NCBI GenBank assembly: GCA_003550325.1
Contig: QKWP01000133.1
Coordinates: forward strand, 27,107 to 91,106
DNA from: Gigaspora rosea
Lineage: Eukaryota > Glomeromycota > Glomeromycetes > Diversisporales > Gigasporaceae
Direction: 5' to 3'
DNA: 64,000 nt
Part shown: in pieces, positions 1 to 11,425 of the stretch
How positions within the stretch are numbered: position 1 is the stretch's first letter
Layout: every line of letters begins with the position of its first letter
Position numbers and translations under genes: made by a program
The notes under the pieces: generated by a model
The model's input: only the letters and a program-made list of their open reading frames with translations
Databases searched by the model: none
Told to the model about the DNA's origin: nothing

Positions 1-746
1 TACTCAATATCTTAAATGATATTAAACTATATAGCATATATTCTTATTTATTATTACACATTATTATTATTCAACTGTATTATCTATCGTATATTAAATA
101 TTATAAATAAAATTAAAGGTTATTAAATATAAACATATTCTTATCGAAAAATTTGTTAATAAAGTGTATTTAACTATATAACTTTCTGGACTAAAAGTTT
201 CAACAAACATCAAAAGTGAAATAGCGCGCACTCTTGAGTACTAACTTTGAGAATAGCTACCTCCAAGAAGGAAATAGCGCGCACTCTTGAGTACTAACTT
301 TGAGAATAGCTACCTCAAAGAAGGAACTATATTGAAACAGAAGTATTAACTAAATATTCGATAAACAATAAAGAATTAAAAGCAAAGAAATACTTAAAAG
401 AAATATAAGGCGCTCAACCAACTGACACCTATGAATTACACCTATACCTTAGAAAATTTAACTAAACTACTACAAATTCAACCAGAACAGCAAGCCATTC
501 AGGCTATATTTAATCCAAAAAGTAGTAAGAAACCAGAGAAACTTGGTTAAAAAACTACTTAACTGTTAACTACGAACTACACCCATAACTATTATTGAAC
601 CTACAAAATCAAATAGAATGAACAAGCGCCAAAAGAATCATATTCAACCAATCATAATTATTCACCTACACAATTATTTAAAATAGAACTCAAAGTATTT
701 CAACGCCAAAATTCTAAACAAATATATTAATTGAACAGAGAAAGGC
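1..746. other. Non-coding leader of the retroelement
   Basis: No convincing gene. The first 200 bases are nearly pure A/T, and the A-rich skew of the element is established after about 330. The stretch holds the 53-bp direct repeat (218-323) and a GGCGCTCAAC-like word near 408 that resembles the core of the 5.6-6.1 kb repeat array. It may be promoter and leader for the first transcription unit, but no start site can be fixed. Confidence 0.4.
218..323. repeat. 53-bp tandem direct repeat, two copies
   Basis: Two head-to-tail copies (218-270 and 271-323) differ at a single base. Each starts GAAATAGCGCGCACTC and ends CAAGAAG or AAAGAAG. The unit is far more GC-rich than the flanking sequence, as expected for a protein-binding or structural element rather than slippage. 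It lies just upstream of the first gene of the element. Confidence 0.95.
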
Positions 747-1352
747 ATGCAACTTCACCAAAACAAATTCTCAATAATTAACGCCAAAACAGCCTTAATA
801 CATCAAATAATATTATTCATAATATTAGTAATTTTAGCCTCAGAACAATATCAATATCAACAGAAAAATCGAACCATAGTGCAAACTGATATAGTAATAT
901 CAGTACCAATACCACAAACAACATCTGCAATACCAACAATACCAAACGCCCAAGAAAATCCAAGCACAAAGCCAACAAACGCCAAAATCACAATAATAGC
1001 TACACCTACAGACGCTCCAAGTAACAATATAAACAATACTTTAGCAATAGAAATTCTTAGCACAATCACTGCTACATTATCAATAATAGCCATATTATTA
1101 GGAATCTGTATTAGAAGAATTAGAAAAAGGAAATTAGCCTACAAGCGCAACTTAACACAAGCACCAATAGGAATGAGCCAAACACTATTTACAATGCCAT
1201 TAGATATAAACAATATCAACATAGAACAGTTAGCCCAACAATTATCACAATTGCAAAATAACACCACCGAGATACAAATAGAAAGGCGCCCAAAATATAA
1301 CATTTTAATACCCTACCGCGCCAAAACAACAATACAGTGTAACTGTATATAA
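747..1352 (+). CDS. Putative type I membrane protein of the retroelement
   Basis: 201 residues. A hydrophobic stretch at about residues 19-33 could be a signal peptide or signal anchor. Residues 35-92 are rich in Thr, Pro, Ser and Ile with possible N-glycosylation sites. A strong transmembrane segment lies at about 95-118, followed directly by the basic stop-transfer run RRIRKRK and an 80-residue Asn/Gln-rich tail. This is the layout of a small viral or cell-surface glycoprotein. It is the first of four consecutive single-pass proteins of the same plan. I do not recognise the family; an envelope or membrane-anchor role is inference. Confidence 0.6.
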   Translation: MQLHQNKFSIINAKTALIHQIILFIILVILASEQYQYQQKNRTIVQTDIVISVPIPQTTSAIPTIPNAQENPSTKPTNAKITIIATPTDAPSNNINNTLAIEILSTITATLSIIAILLGICIRRIRKRKLAYKRNLTQAPIGMSQTLFTMPLDINNINIEQLAQQLSQLQNNTTEIQIERRPKYNILIPYRAKTTIQCNCI

Positions 1353-1474
1353 ACTACTCCATTCAGAAACCTTCATTTATAAATAATTTAATTAGAAATA
1401 TTAGAACAAACCAAAGCATATACCCACATGATCAAACATATTCGCAAACACAAATATTTTTTCACATACAATCT

Positions 1475-1705
1475 ATGACCACCATCCAAACTATTGTACC
1501 AACAACAATCAATAACACTTCAGGAGATATATCAAAAAACCCTTTAGCATACTCATTGTTACAAGCACTAATTATAGTAATATTTATCTATATATTAACA
1601 ATTACTATTTGCTGCATATCAATACAAAGATATAAAAAGAGATTATACAAAAGACATCCGAACGTATCATACGAAGCTCAATACAACGACTCAGGCTGCT
1701 GCTAA
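1475..1705 (+). CDS. Small single-pass membrane protein
   Basis: 76 residues. A Thr-rich N-terminus of about 25 residues precedes a transmembrane segment at about 27-50, then a basic run (RYKKRLYKR), which predicts N-out, C-in topology. The C-terminus ends in Cys-Cys. The stop codon is immediately followed by the ATG of the next gene with no spacer, so translation is probably coupled by termination-reinitiation, as known for stop-start pairs in fungal and plant viruses. Family not recognised. Confidence 0.6.
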   Translation: MTTIQTIVPTTINNTSGDISKNPLAYSLLQALIIVIFIYILTITICCISIQRYKKRLYKRHPNVSYEAQYNDSGCC

Positions 1706-2014
1706 ATGAATCAAACCCAAGAACAACCAATTACACCAATCTCATCAGAAACTGCTACAATTATCACACTTACTGTTATAAGTATCGCATTAATAGTACT
1801 TATTATCATCTGTGTACACAAAAGCTGTAATAAAAGAAAACAAAGAAACTTGAGAAGAAACAATAAAGTACCAGACTTTCAATCAGGACAACACGAACTT
1901 AGAACCTTAACTCAAGAACAAATCAATAGTCTACCACCTGATCAACAACGAAAGCTTAGACAATACCAACAAGCACTCCAACAAGGAAACAATATCTTCA
2001 ACGGAAGAAGATAA
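1706..2014 (+). CDS. Small single-pass membrane protein
   Basis: 102 residues with the same architecture as its neighbours: polar Thr/Ser-rich N-terminus of 18 residues, transmembrane segment at about 19-41, basic stretch (NKRKQRNLRR), then a Gln-rich hydrophilic tail. The ATG directly follows the upstream stop and its own stop directly precedes the next ATG. The start is therefore set by gene packing. Function unknown; probably part of a membrane-protein set with the genes on either side. Confidence 0.6.
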   Translation: MNQTQEQPITPISSETATIITLTVISIALIVLIIICVHKSCNKRKQRNLRRNNKVPDFQSGQHELRTLTQEQINSLPPDQQRKLRQYQQALQQGNNIFNGRR

Positions 2015-2359
2015 ATGAGTCAACAGTTCTCACTCGTAACAATATCAGTACCTACAATAACTCAGTCAATAACTCAGACCTTAAACATAACAATAACTCA
2101 AACAGCACAACCAACAACTGTATTTCAGACAACTACAGCAACTGCAACAGTAACACCTTCATACTTTCAAGACCAGAACGTAATAATTGAAGATATAGTA
2201 ATAGCATTAATAGCAGTATTCACATTTATATTAGCAGTATACTTCGGATATAAACAAAGACTTAATAACAAACTCAAATTAGCAGAAAAAGAACAACAAA
2301 GAATATATCAACTTGCATCAGCAATTGATAGTACTATAACACCTGTAACTACAGCTTAA
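2015..2359 (+). CDS. Small single-pass membrane protein with Thr-rich ectodomain
   Basis: 114 residues. Residues 1-55 are extremely rich in Thr, Gln, Ser and Val, mucin-like and likely O-glycosylated if exposed. A transmembrane segment follows at about 63-82, then a basic, charged helical tail (YKQRLNNKLKLAEKEQQ). The stop overlaps the start of the next gene by one base (TAATG), a configuration used for coupled stop-restart translation in some fungal viruses. This is the last of the four consecutive membrane genes. Family not recognised. Confidence 0.6.
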   Translation: MSQQFSLVTISVPTITQSITQTLNITITQTAQPTTVFQTTTATATVTPSYFQDQNVIIEDIVIALIAVFTFILAVYFGYKQRLNNKLKLAEKEQQRIYQLASAIDSTITPVTTA

Positions 2360-2685
2360 TGAATAATAACAACATCAACTTATTAAACCCTGAAGAATAC
2401 CTCAAAGATATTGAAAATAGAATCAAAGAACTCAGAAATATCGATTTAGGACCCAAAAAGTACAAACAGTTAGAACAACACGAAGAAATAATATTTCAAC
2501 AAAGCAAGGTCATAATTGATCAAAATAAACCTGCAAGAGCAGAACTAGTACAAGCATATATTATCAACTGTATAAGGAAAGAAGAACATGAAGAATATAT
2601 TAACAACATTAAAAAAGTATATAAACAGGACCTAGAATATTTAACCAAAATCACCAACCAAAAATACCTGAATGCAACACAGTAA
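2359..2685 (+). CDS. Small soluble charged protein upstream of gag
   Basis: 108 residues, no membrane segment, highly charged and helical with scattered Leu/Ile heptads, plausibly coiled coil. It starts in a TAATG overlap with the upstream gene, and its 3' end overlaps the next frame by 14 bases. Its position, immediately before a gag-like region in a stop-start array, resembles the small ORFs before the coat-protein gene in badnavirus-type genomes, but that is analogy only. No family recognised. Confidence 0.5.
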   Translation: MNNNNINLLNPEEYLKDIENRIKELRNIDLGPKKYKQLEQHEEIIFQQSKVIIDQNKPARAELVQAYIINCIRKEEHEEYINNIKKVYKQDLEYLTKITNQKYLNATQ

Positions 2686-4800
2686 CACAATTAAACTTAC
2701 AAACCAAGAACTCAACTACTGGCTAACGATATATCCAAATACATACTATCACAACTCGAGAAAAAGAGAATTACAAGACCAATTCAAAAGATATTTTGAT
2801 AGCGTACCATCATATCAAACAACATTAACAACAAGGGAGTATGATATATTCGTAAAAGTAATCAACGCACTACGAACCCTTGAAGATGAATATAAAAGGA
2901 ACTTGAAAAGATATTAAAGGAAAAGAAAGAAAATCAGAAGAAATTTCTTGATAAACTCAAAAAATTCCCAGAAATAAAAGACTCATTAACTTATATAAAT
3001 ATTGGACATATTTTTAAAGAAAAAGAAGTATTAAAGAAAGGACTTGAACTAGAGAACTTACATGTCAAAGATTATATACAATTTTGCTTATATACAGAAA
3101 TAAAACCAAACTTTGACACACAATGGCAGGCACTATAGAATTTCCAGACCTTAACAAAATCAACTTCAAAACTTTAATGAATGGAATGATACTCAATGGC
3201 TCAAATTGGGTACAATTTAGAAACCATTTCAAACATGCAATACAAGTATATGTACCACTGGACTTATTAACAACAGGATACTTTCTGAAAACTATAATAA
3301 TGGGTATAATAGATTTGACCTAGGAGACATTGCTAACAATATAGTAGGAAACGCAAACGCAAAAGGAGCATATAATGTAATATTCATAAAAAACTTAATA
3401 CATAAATTGGCAGTATCATGCTTTGACTACGACAGATATATATTATACGAAATACATAAAAATGATTTAACATCATACTTTCCAAGTGACTTCAACAGAG
3501 GAGCACGAAGAAAAAGACAAGATTGGGAATCAGTAGAAGATGACCCAACAACAATTCTATTAGATAAAAACAATTTCTCAGAAGAAATGAAAGTACACTT
3601 CACCGCAGCACATAACGAAGAATAGGACAAGGAAATCTAACATGTCAAAATGCAGACGGACGATCAAGACAAGTATCATTCAGATTATAGTTTGATAAAG
3701 TATTCATAACACCAAAAATGATCAAAGAAAAGCAGAAACAGTTCAACAAAATGAAATTTGAACCAAGATATCTAATTGAAATAGATGAAGCAGCAAACTT
3801 CCAAACTAAATTTAACCGCGACTTAGCACTATGCAGAAACAACACATCATTCTTAGGAGGACTACAAATATATTTAGAAGGAATGTTACCAAATGGACGA
3901 CATGAACTAGAAGACTACAAAAGCCAAATGAACTTAATAAAAAATGAAATCACAGATAAACCAGCATTCTTTACAGCATTATAAAGAGTATATGATTATT
4001 ATAAATCAGAAAAAGTAGGAGAATATTTTAGAAACCAATCAGAAAAGAAACAAACGAACTTCCTAAGTAAACAAAGAGAATTCTATGACAATAAAAAGAA
4101 GAAAAAAGAAAACAGATTCAAAAAGAATGAATTCGCAATAGTACCCCTCAGAAACATAAAATGTTATAATTGTGGAAGAAAAGGACATCTTATGAGTGAC
4201 TGTAGATCCAAGAAACAAGATAAAGGATATAACAAAGGAAAGAAATTCTCAAAAGAAAAATTCTCAAAAGATAGAAGCAGAAAAGAATTTACAGACAAAA
4301 AAGGAAGAACATAGAAAACCAGAGAAGACTATAAGAAATGGAAGGAATCAAAGAAAAGAAAAGACTCATCCATGCCTTTTAGAACCAAAGAAGAAAGATT
4401 CAAGAAATTATTATTTTGCCCAAAAGACTCATCAGGACAATACAAAAAGAAATATAAACCAATTAACAAAGAAAAATACAAGGATAAGAAAATGTGGTGT
4501 AATCACTGCAAAACAGACACACATTTTACCAATAGCTGTTATAAATACCGAAAAGACGTAGAAGAAGTAGAAGACCCAATGGTATTTAACCTTAAAAAAT
4601 CAAGAGAAAAAGAAGATTTTGATGAATACATCCAATTCACAAAATTTAGAGAACAATATCATCTTGAAAATGAATACTCATCAAGTGATGAAGAATCACA
4701 ATCCTATCAAGAACCTGAACAGTATGAATCATCAAGCGATTCAAGCGAATCTGATGAATATGAAAGTCATAACCTTGAAAAGAAAAGCTCAGAAGAATAA
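2672..4800 (+). pseudogene. gag/coat-like region with two CCHC zinc knuckles (fossil)
   Basis: A run of Lys/Glu/Asn-rich coding sequence whose C-terminal third holds two C-x2-C-x4-H-x4-C zinc knuckles, CYNCGRKGHLMSDC at 4162-4203 and CNHCKTDTHFTNSC at 4498-4539. Zinc knuckles of this spacing are the nucleic-acid-binding mark of retroelement Gag and caulimovirid coat proteins. Between and around them lie very basic stretches, and the region ends in an acidic Ser/Glu/Asp-rich tail. The capsid core upstream cannot be assigned to a family by eye. Broken by several interruptions. Confidence 0.7.
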
Positions 4801-4829
4801 GAAAATGATTATTATTTCTAAACGGAAGC

Positions 4830-5542
4830 ATGCCTAATACTCATGAACAACTCCCTAAATTAAATACAGACTGTATTGGAAAGTATAATAACAAACATTA
4901 TAATATGTATAATTATCCATATCTATATTCATGTACCAAAGAACTGGAACTATTTACTTTCAATAAAGAAAAATATTTTAATGAACCAAAATACTCTGAC
5001 TATTATAATTACGAAAATTATTCTTTCCTGAACAAACAAAAATCAACAAGCTCAAACAAAAAGGAGCAAAAGGATTTTACTTTATAGCACTCGTAAATGG
5101 CATAATAATGGAATTCAAATTAGATGAAGGATCAACTATTACGTCAATGGAAATAAATCATGCAAAAAGACTAGGATTAGAGAAAATCATATCAAAACCA
5201 GCAATAGCAGAAGCAGTAGGAAGTGAAGTCAAACTAATAGGCAAAACAGTAGTCGATATCAAAATTAATGAATATTTAAAATGCAATCTAAAAATAGACG
5301 TCCTAAACACAGAATCAAAATATATTCTCCTTAGTAACAAACATCAATCACAAATAGGAATATCAAAAGATCAAAAGAACTATACTATTCTCATTAATAA
5401 TGAACCTATACATAATCAAAGAGTTTTCATACACCGACACTACCGATTGAAGCAATCCAAAAACGGTTACGGCAATGCTCGGAGGCTACTGCCAAACCTA
5501 TCCGAAGTATACTCTGAGGATAAACCTAGCTGCAAGTTTTGA
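4830..5542 (+). pseudogene. Retropepsin-like protease region (fossil)
   Basis: Coding sequence between the gag-like region and the repeat array. From about 5,040 to 5,420 the translation has the shape of a retroviral-type aspartic protease: a short beta-rich entry to a loop near FKLDEG, then hydrophobic strands with GKTVVDIKI and a later YILLSNK resembling the ILLG segment of retropepsins. Position (gag, then protease, later RT) supports the call more than sequence does. The first 80 residues of the stretch are Tyr/Asn-rich and unassigned. State: part of a broken element. Confidence 0.45.
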
Positions 5543-5599
5543 GTATCCACATTTCACTGATGACCTTTCCTTTCTCCTAAGGCTAGTAAGAAGTTTCGA

Positions 5600-6290
5600 A
5601 AACCCGCGGATGAAAGAAAAGGAAGTGAAGTAAAACAAGGCACCCAACGTTACAAAAATAACTAAACTTACCAACCTAACGAAACTAATAAACAAATTAA
5701 AGAAGAACACAATATAGTTGAGGCGCCATTGTTCTTACATTCAGGAAGTGAAGTAAAACAAGGTGCCCAACCAAATAAAATTAACTGAACTTACCAATCT
5801 AAAGAGATTAATGATCAAGACAAGACCCAAACAAATAATACAGTTGGTCGCCATTACTTCCCTGGAAGTGAAGTAAAACAAGGCGCCCAACTAAGTAAAA
5901 ATGAACTCACACCTAGCCAAGCATATCAATCTCAAGAAATAATAGAAATGAGAACTAAAACTAGTGTTGGGTCGCCTCTATTACATTCACGAAGTGAAGT
6001 AAAAAAGGCACCCAACCAAATAAAATTAACGAATTAAACAACCTAGCCAATCAGAAAATTAAAAAGAATATTAACGTTAAGGCGCCATTGTCCTTACATT
6101 CACAAAGTGAAGTAAAACAAAGCGCCCAACTAAATAAAACATAACAAATGAACCTAAGAAACCTAATATAAATGAGAATACAGGATCAAGAAAAGAAAAC
6201 AAGAGTAAAGTAAAACAAAAAAGTAAAACAAGGCATACCAACAAACGAAGCAAACGCCTAAATCTAATCTCAAAAGTAAAGAAAACAAGG
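5600..6290 (+). repeat. Array of about 120-bp repeats with internal inverted GC-rich words
   Basis: Five clear copies begin near 5,622, 5,740, 5,862, 5,990 and 6,104 (spacing about 114-128), with decayed copies near 6,200-6,290. Each starts with a version of GAAGTGAAGTAAAACAAGG then CGCCCAAC, and most end 70-90 bases later with the near-complement GTTGGGCGCC or GTTGAGGCGCC. Each unit could therefore fold into a large stem-loop. Inter-motif sequence diverges strongly while the GC-rich words stay, pointing to constraint on the words. The array interrupts the coding block between the protease-like and AP endonuclease regions. Confidence 0.85.
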
Positions 6291-6317
6291 CGTAGGCACA
6301 GTATTACCACTTTAAAA

Positions 6318-7805
6318 GTGTCTAAACTAAAAAATATTCCCAAAGTATTAAGCGAGATAACTCGCAAAGAACATGAAAAAAGAATCAAATATGACCTATT
6401 TACAATATCACATATTGATTCAAGTGCACTTCAGCTATTTTATAAACAGTGTAAAAAGAACCAAAGTCGCAAGAAACTAATCGGAATAACCTGTGATGGA
6501 CTATGGAAAGACATAGTCGAAGCAGTTATACAAACAGGAAGCAATATTATACAAACCTTTGTGCAGTATATACCTGCAAAAGGAGATTTTAAAGACAAAT
6601 TTGAACAAAATCAAATAACATTGATAAGAGGCATACCGGATATCGATAATGATATCAAAATTATTGAAGGCAATAAGCAGTCTCAATTGAAGCTAGTAAT
6701 ACAAGCAACAATGGGACTCAACTTATAAGGTAATACATATAAAAAGCAAGGTAACATAAACTGGAGAATAACCAGAATAATAGAAGAAGTGCAAAGAGCA
6801 CATAGAATTGGAGCCAGGAACTACGTACTTCATATTGGAACAGCTCAGAATAATAACAAAAGTGATGTAATACAGAACCTGCAGGAAATATTAAAACAAA
6901 CAAAAGACACTAACATCACAATATTATTAGAAAACTCAGCAGCAAATAAATGCTATAGTGCTACAATAGAAGAACTAATAGAAATAAGATCCAAGGTTCA
7001 CAAAGTAAATCAGTATAACAAAAACCTTGCAAATGGAAAAATGATAGATAGAGTTAAGTTGTGTTTTGATACACAACATTATTTTGTAGCAGGAGCAGGG
7101 AGAACAACAGAAGACTATAAAAAAGTCTTAGACAAGTATGGAAAAGATATTCAACTTTGCCACATAAACAATGTGGTTCGCGCTAAAAAAATTAGAGACA
7201 AAAACGGCCGTACATACGAAATTAAAGAAACAATCTTTGGAAGTGGACATGACATCCACGAACACCTGCTAACAGAATTATTACCCCAAGAAATATTCAA
7301 AACCATGGTACAAAAATGTAAAGGAGCTTCAATACTAGAAACACCCAGAAAGAAAGACTGGGATAAACAAGAACAAATAAAGGAAGTACAAATGCTAAGA
7401 TATTATGCTATGGATATACTATCATCAGATAGAGAAATAGAAAAAGAACTGTCAGACAGAATAAAGAAATTAAACGAATGGGACCCAAGAAAAGGCATAC
7501 AATACAGTGATTTGCCAATAGAAGTTATAAATAACTACCAAGAAAAACCAATAGATCCAATGGGTTATCTAATGAATTCAATGAAAAATCTAAGCTTAGA
7601 AAGAAAAGAAAGATATCAAAATCAACAAGAAGATGAAGCAAGAAAGAACATTCATAATGATAAAATAGGACAAATAACCCAGAAAATTAATGAAGTAAGA
7701 AACAAGTATTCACCTCAAATAAAACCATCTACGTCCAAAAAGAAAAATAAATCACCAATATACTATCATTCTCAAATATATGAAATAAAACGAATAATGA
7801 CCTAG
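6318..7805 (+). pseudogene. Endonuclease IV (Nfo)-like AP endonuclease carried by the retroelement
   Basis: The translation follows the TIM-barrel AP endonuclease family 2 from end to end: an N-terminal GITCDGLWKDIVEA strand-helix with a Q-T-F after it, then VLHIGTAQ (metal His), ILLENSAANK (metal Glu), KLCFDTQHYFVAGAG (metal Asp and His), QLCHINNVV (metal His) and SGHDIHEHL. These are the usual zinc ligands. Family members cut 5' to abasic sites in base excision repair. A C-terminal Lys/Glu-rich tail is extra. The gene sits between protease-like and RT regions, where no known retroelement family I can name carries an Nfo enzyme. It belongs to the fossil element and looks mildly broken. Confidence 0.75.
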
Positions 7806-7917
7806 AAAAAATTAGAAGGATACAAGAAGAAAATGATTCAAAAGAACTTGTAACAAATCTAGAAAGACTAATGGAAGATATAGCTGATATAGAAACAAAA
7901 TATCTAAATTAACAAGA

Positions 7918-9372
7918 ATGGATGGAAAAGATGTATATAAAAATTGGAAAATGATACAAGAAATACCCACGCTACCAGAGGAAGTAAGGAACTATTCTGG
8001 AACTGAATGAGAAAAACTTTGGAATGCAATCCAATGGACTAATAGACAGAATAAAATAACACAAGAATCTGTTAAAAGAGAAGTTAGAAGAAAGGAGATA
8101 GAATACCAAGAAGATGTAGAAAAACAATTAAATACAATATTAGACAAATACGGAAAAATGCAAGAATTTGAAAAACAGGCTATACAACACCAGTTACTCC
8201 ACACATCAGTAACAAACCCAGACGCAGACATTAGAAATCAAGCAGAAATAAAATATAATGAATTTATGAGAGAAAGCCTGAAAAGCCCAAAAATAATACA
8301 GAAAACACCTATAAAAATAGAAACAGAAGAAGACCTTTTCAAAGCATTAAGAAAAGAAGATGAAGAATTAAAAGAAATAATTAAGAAAAGAAAACAAAAG
8401 GAAGAAGAAATAAAGAAAACAGTAGACTCGGACTCGGATAACGAAAGTGACCTAGAAGATAAAAATATCCAAAGAGAAAATGATAAATTCATGAAAAACC
8501 TTAGTAAAAGTGAAGGAAAACAGTCAGGCCTAGGACCAGATTATCAAAGATTTAGAGAAGCAAATCTCGGACCAGAAATTAATAAACCAAATAAAAAAGA
8601 TTCATTAAGGCCCTTAATGATAAATGATAAAGTGACAAGACACTCACATTCAAAGAAATCAAGTATCAGTAGCATGGCCAGTACCAGTAGTATACCCAGT
8701 ATACACTTAAACAATCAACCAGCCATAGTACCTACGGACTACGAGGAAACATATGAAGTAGACAATAATGGAAACCTTCACAAACAAGGAGATATAGAAA
8801 TAGAAGAGGATAATAATATATACAACTTTAATCAACAACAATCTAATGAAGAAATCCAAGAAAATCAGAACCAAGAGAGTACTAATATATTCGCAAAAGA
8901 ATATAATTACATGTTCGGAAGTAAGAAAAATGACCTGAAAGAAGATATAATAAAGAAACAAGCTATGAGAAACATAGAAAGTGAACAAAATAACTCAGAC
9001 TTCGTTAGAAGAAGGAAAATATCTACTGAAAGAAGAACAAATAAAAACAGGAATAGAGAAACTTGGCAACAAGCCAAAGAAAGAGATGATCAAAAACTTA
9101 AAGGAGAATATAAACAAATGCAAGTACAAAAAGAACTAAAACGACAAGAAGAATTAAAAAGAATAAATGAGCAATATAAAGAACAACCATATAGCCAAGA
9201 AGGATTAGAAATTGGAATAGATGAAGGCTCACAATCGCCATTTATGAGACCTATATCAGGAAGACCAAGTACACCAACAATACAAAAGATGACTACCAAA
9301 CCACTTTTGGATATTATAGTAGTAATGACAACTTTAGTCATCATAATGACAACAATGAACTATTTAATATAG
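7918..9372 (+). pseudogene. Charged coiled-coil protein region upstream of RT
   Basis: Very hydrophilic Lys/Glu/Gln-rich coding sequence. From 8,158 it is open for 404 residues: helical coiled-coil segments at about residues 50-100 and 290-345, a Ser/Asp acidic patch near residue 95, a Ser-rich low-complexity stretch near 160-185, and a hydrophobic C-terminal 20 residues that could be a tail anchor. No domain is recognised. It lies immediately before the RT frame and may be a structural or linker part of the polyprotein-like block. Part of the broken element. Confidence 0.4.
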
Positions 9373-9404
9373 AAGTTAAAGAAATCAGAAATGAACCAAT
9401 AAAA

Positions 9405-11390
9405 ATGAAGAAAAGAACTAAAATAAACATACATGAAGAATTAGGACATATACCAAATAAAATTAGACGACATATAATACCAACATTAGGAACAGGAACG
9501 CCATTAAAAACAGAAAAAGAATGTATATTAAAACTATATAAATGGACACCAATAAAAATCGACAAAAAAGGAGACTATTTAGTAACAACACCAATACATA
9601 TTGCCAGAGAAGGAATATGTATACAACCTGGAATAGTTAATGATCGCCAGATATGGGCAATTAATTATACAAATAAAACAAAGAAAATACCTAAAAAACA
9701 ACATATTGGAAACATAAAAACCATAAAAGAGATATTCAATTTTCATAAATATGAAATGGAAATCGACAAAAAAGAAATTCCAGAAGAAGAAAGATTAAAA
9801 ATCTTAATGAATAATACTCATGAAAAGTACAAACACGTGATGAAACCAATATTTGAAAGATATATTCAAATATTTAGACGAAAAATAGAAAAAGGAACAT
9901 CCTTCAACAAGGAAATGTTTGAAGAAATAACATTAGACCTAACAATACCTGAAAAAGATATACCTTTTAAGGTAAAAGCTAAAAAAATCAGACAATATTC
10001 TGAAGATCAGATAGAACAAGCAGATAAATTATACAAAGAACTTAGAGAAAGTGGACATATTGAACCATCCAAATCAACCTGGATGTCACCTTTAGTAATA
10101 GTACCAAAACCTGACGGCAGCTATAGAGCCGCAGTAGACTACTCAAACCTCAACAAATATCTAAAGGACGATCCCTATAAAATACCTAATATTAATGTCT
10201 TGCTTCAAAAACTCGCAAGCCATAAAATTTTTTTCCACCTGTGATTTTAAGAATGCATTTTATCAGTTTCCTCTTAGAAAAACTGATCAATATAAAACTG
10301 CTGTATTTTTTCCTGGTAAAGGTAAATACGAGTTTAATAAATGCCCTATGGGAATTAAAACTGCACCGGCATATATGATGTGTTATATGTATGAATTGTT
10401 TAGAGACTATCCATTTGTATATGTATACATGGATGATCTAACAATTGCATCTGACACAATTAAAAACTACATTAAACATATTCAAACAGTGTTTGAATGC
10501 ATAAAAAAGGGAGCAATAACACTCAAAGCAGAAAAATGTGAATTTATTAAAGAAGAGATAATGATCCTAAATCACAAAGTTTCATATGGAAAAATATCAC
10601 CGAATCAAGTCAAAATAAAAGAAGTCAAAAAGCTTAAACCACCTACAGATGTACCTGAAGTTAGGAAATTTACAGGATTTATAAACTATTTCAGAAGATT
10701 TATTAAGAACTTTGCTATAATAGCTGCACCGATATACGACCTATTAAAGAAAAATAAGAAGTTTATTTGGACTAATGAATGCCAAAAAGCATTTGAAGAA
10801 CTTAAAAACAAAGTATACAATGCAATAGCTTTAACCTATTCAAAGAAAGGATATCAATTGATCTTAGAAACAGATGCCTCAAATAATGGAATAGGCGCAG
10901 TACTAAAACAAATCAACCCTGAATTAGCACATTATAAAACCAAAGAAGCACATGAAAACGGAACTAAAGGAGATAAAGAAATTACTAAATCAGAAGAAGA
11001 AGTAATAGAATTTGGATCACACTCCCTTATACAAAGCCAAAGATTATAGGGATCTACACAAAAAGAACTTTATGCGATATACCTCTATTTAAAGAACTAG
11101 TAACATTATATTGGAAACAAACCAATTATTATACGAACAGATAATACAGAAGTAGCTAAAGCAGGAAAAATGCCAAGAAATCAGACGATGGAATCTTGAA
11201 AGCTAAAAATAGATGGAAATTACAACATCAAAGAAATACAATATATTAAAGAATCAACAAATAATGTATCAGATTGGCTTAGCAGACATATGGGACCAAT
11301 CGAGAACCAAGAACCAATTAAACCAAAAACAGAAATTATTAAAGAAACGAAACCTATAAAAGAACCACCACCTGGACTCAAAATCAACAA
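9405..11390 (+). pseudogene. Reverse transcriptase-RNase H region (Ty3/caulimovirid-type, fossil)
   Basis: Unmistakable RT: WMSPLVIVPKPDGSYRAAVDY (palm entry), then KNAFYQFPL, FNKCPMGIKTAPA and the catalytic VYMDDL near 10,420-10,440, followed by the connection (VRKFTGFINYFRRFIKNFA) and an RNase H start (LILETDASNNGIGAVLKQ). The RNase H end motif SDWLSRH lies near 11,269. The roughly 200 residues before the palm resemble the pre-RT segment of gypsy polyproteins. The order and motifs fit Ty3/gypsy or Caulimoviridae. No HHCC or retroviral integrase core follows. Broken, with a few interruptions. Confidence 0.9.
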
Positions 11391-11425
11391 AACATTTGAA
11401 AATAAACAAGTATCATTTGATCTTT

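Noticed and set aside
5600-6290. CRISPR-like array
   Set aside because: Units of about 120 bp with degenerate middles, a eukaryotic setting and no cas genes; spacing and repeat length do not fit CRISPR.
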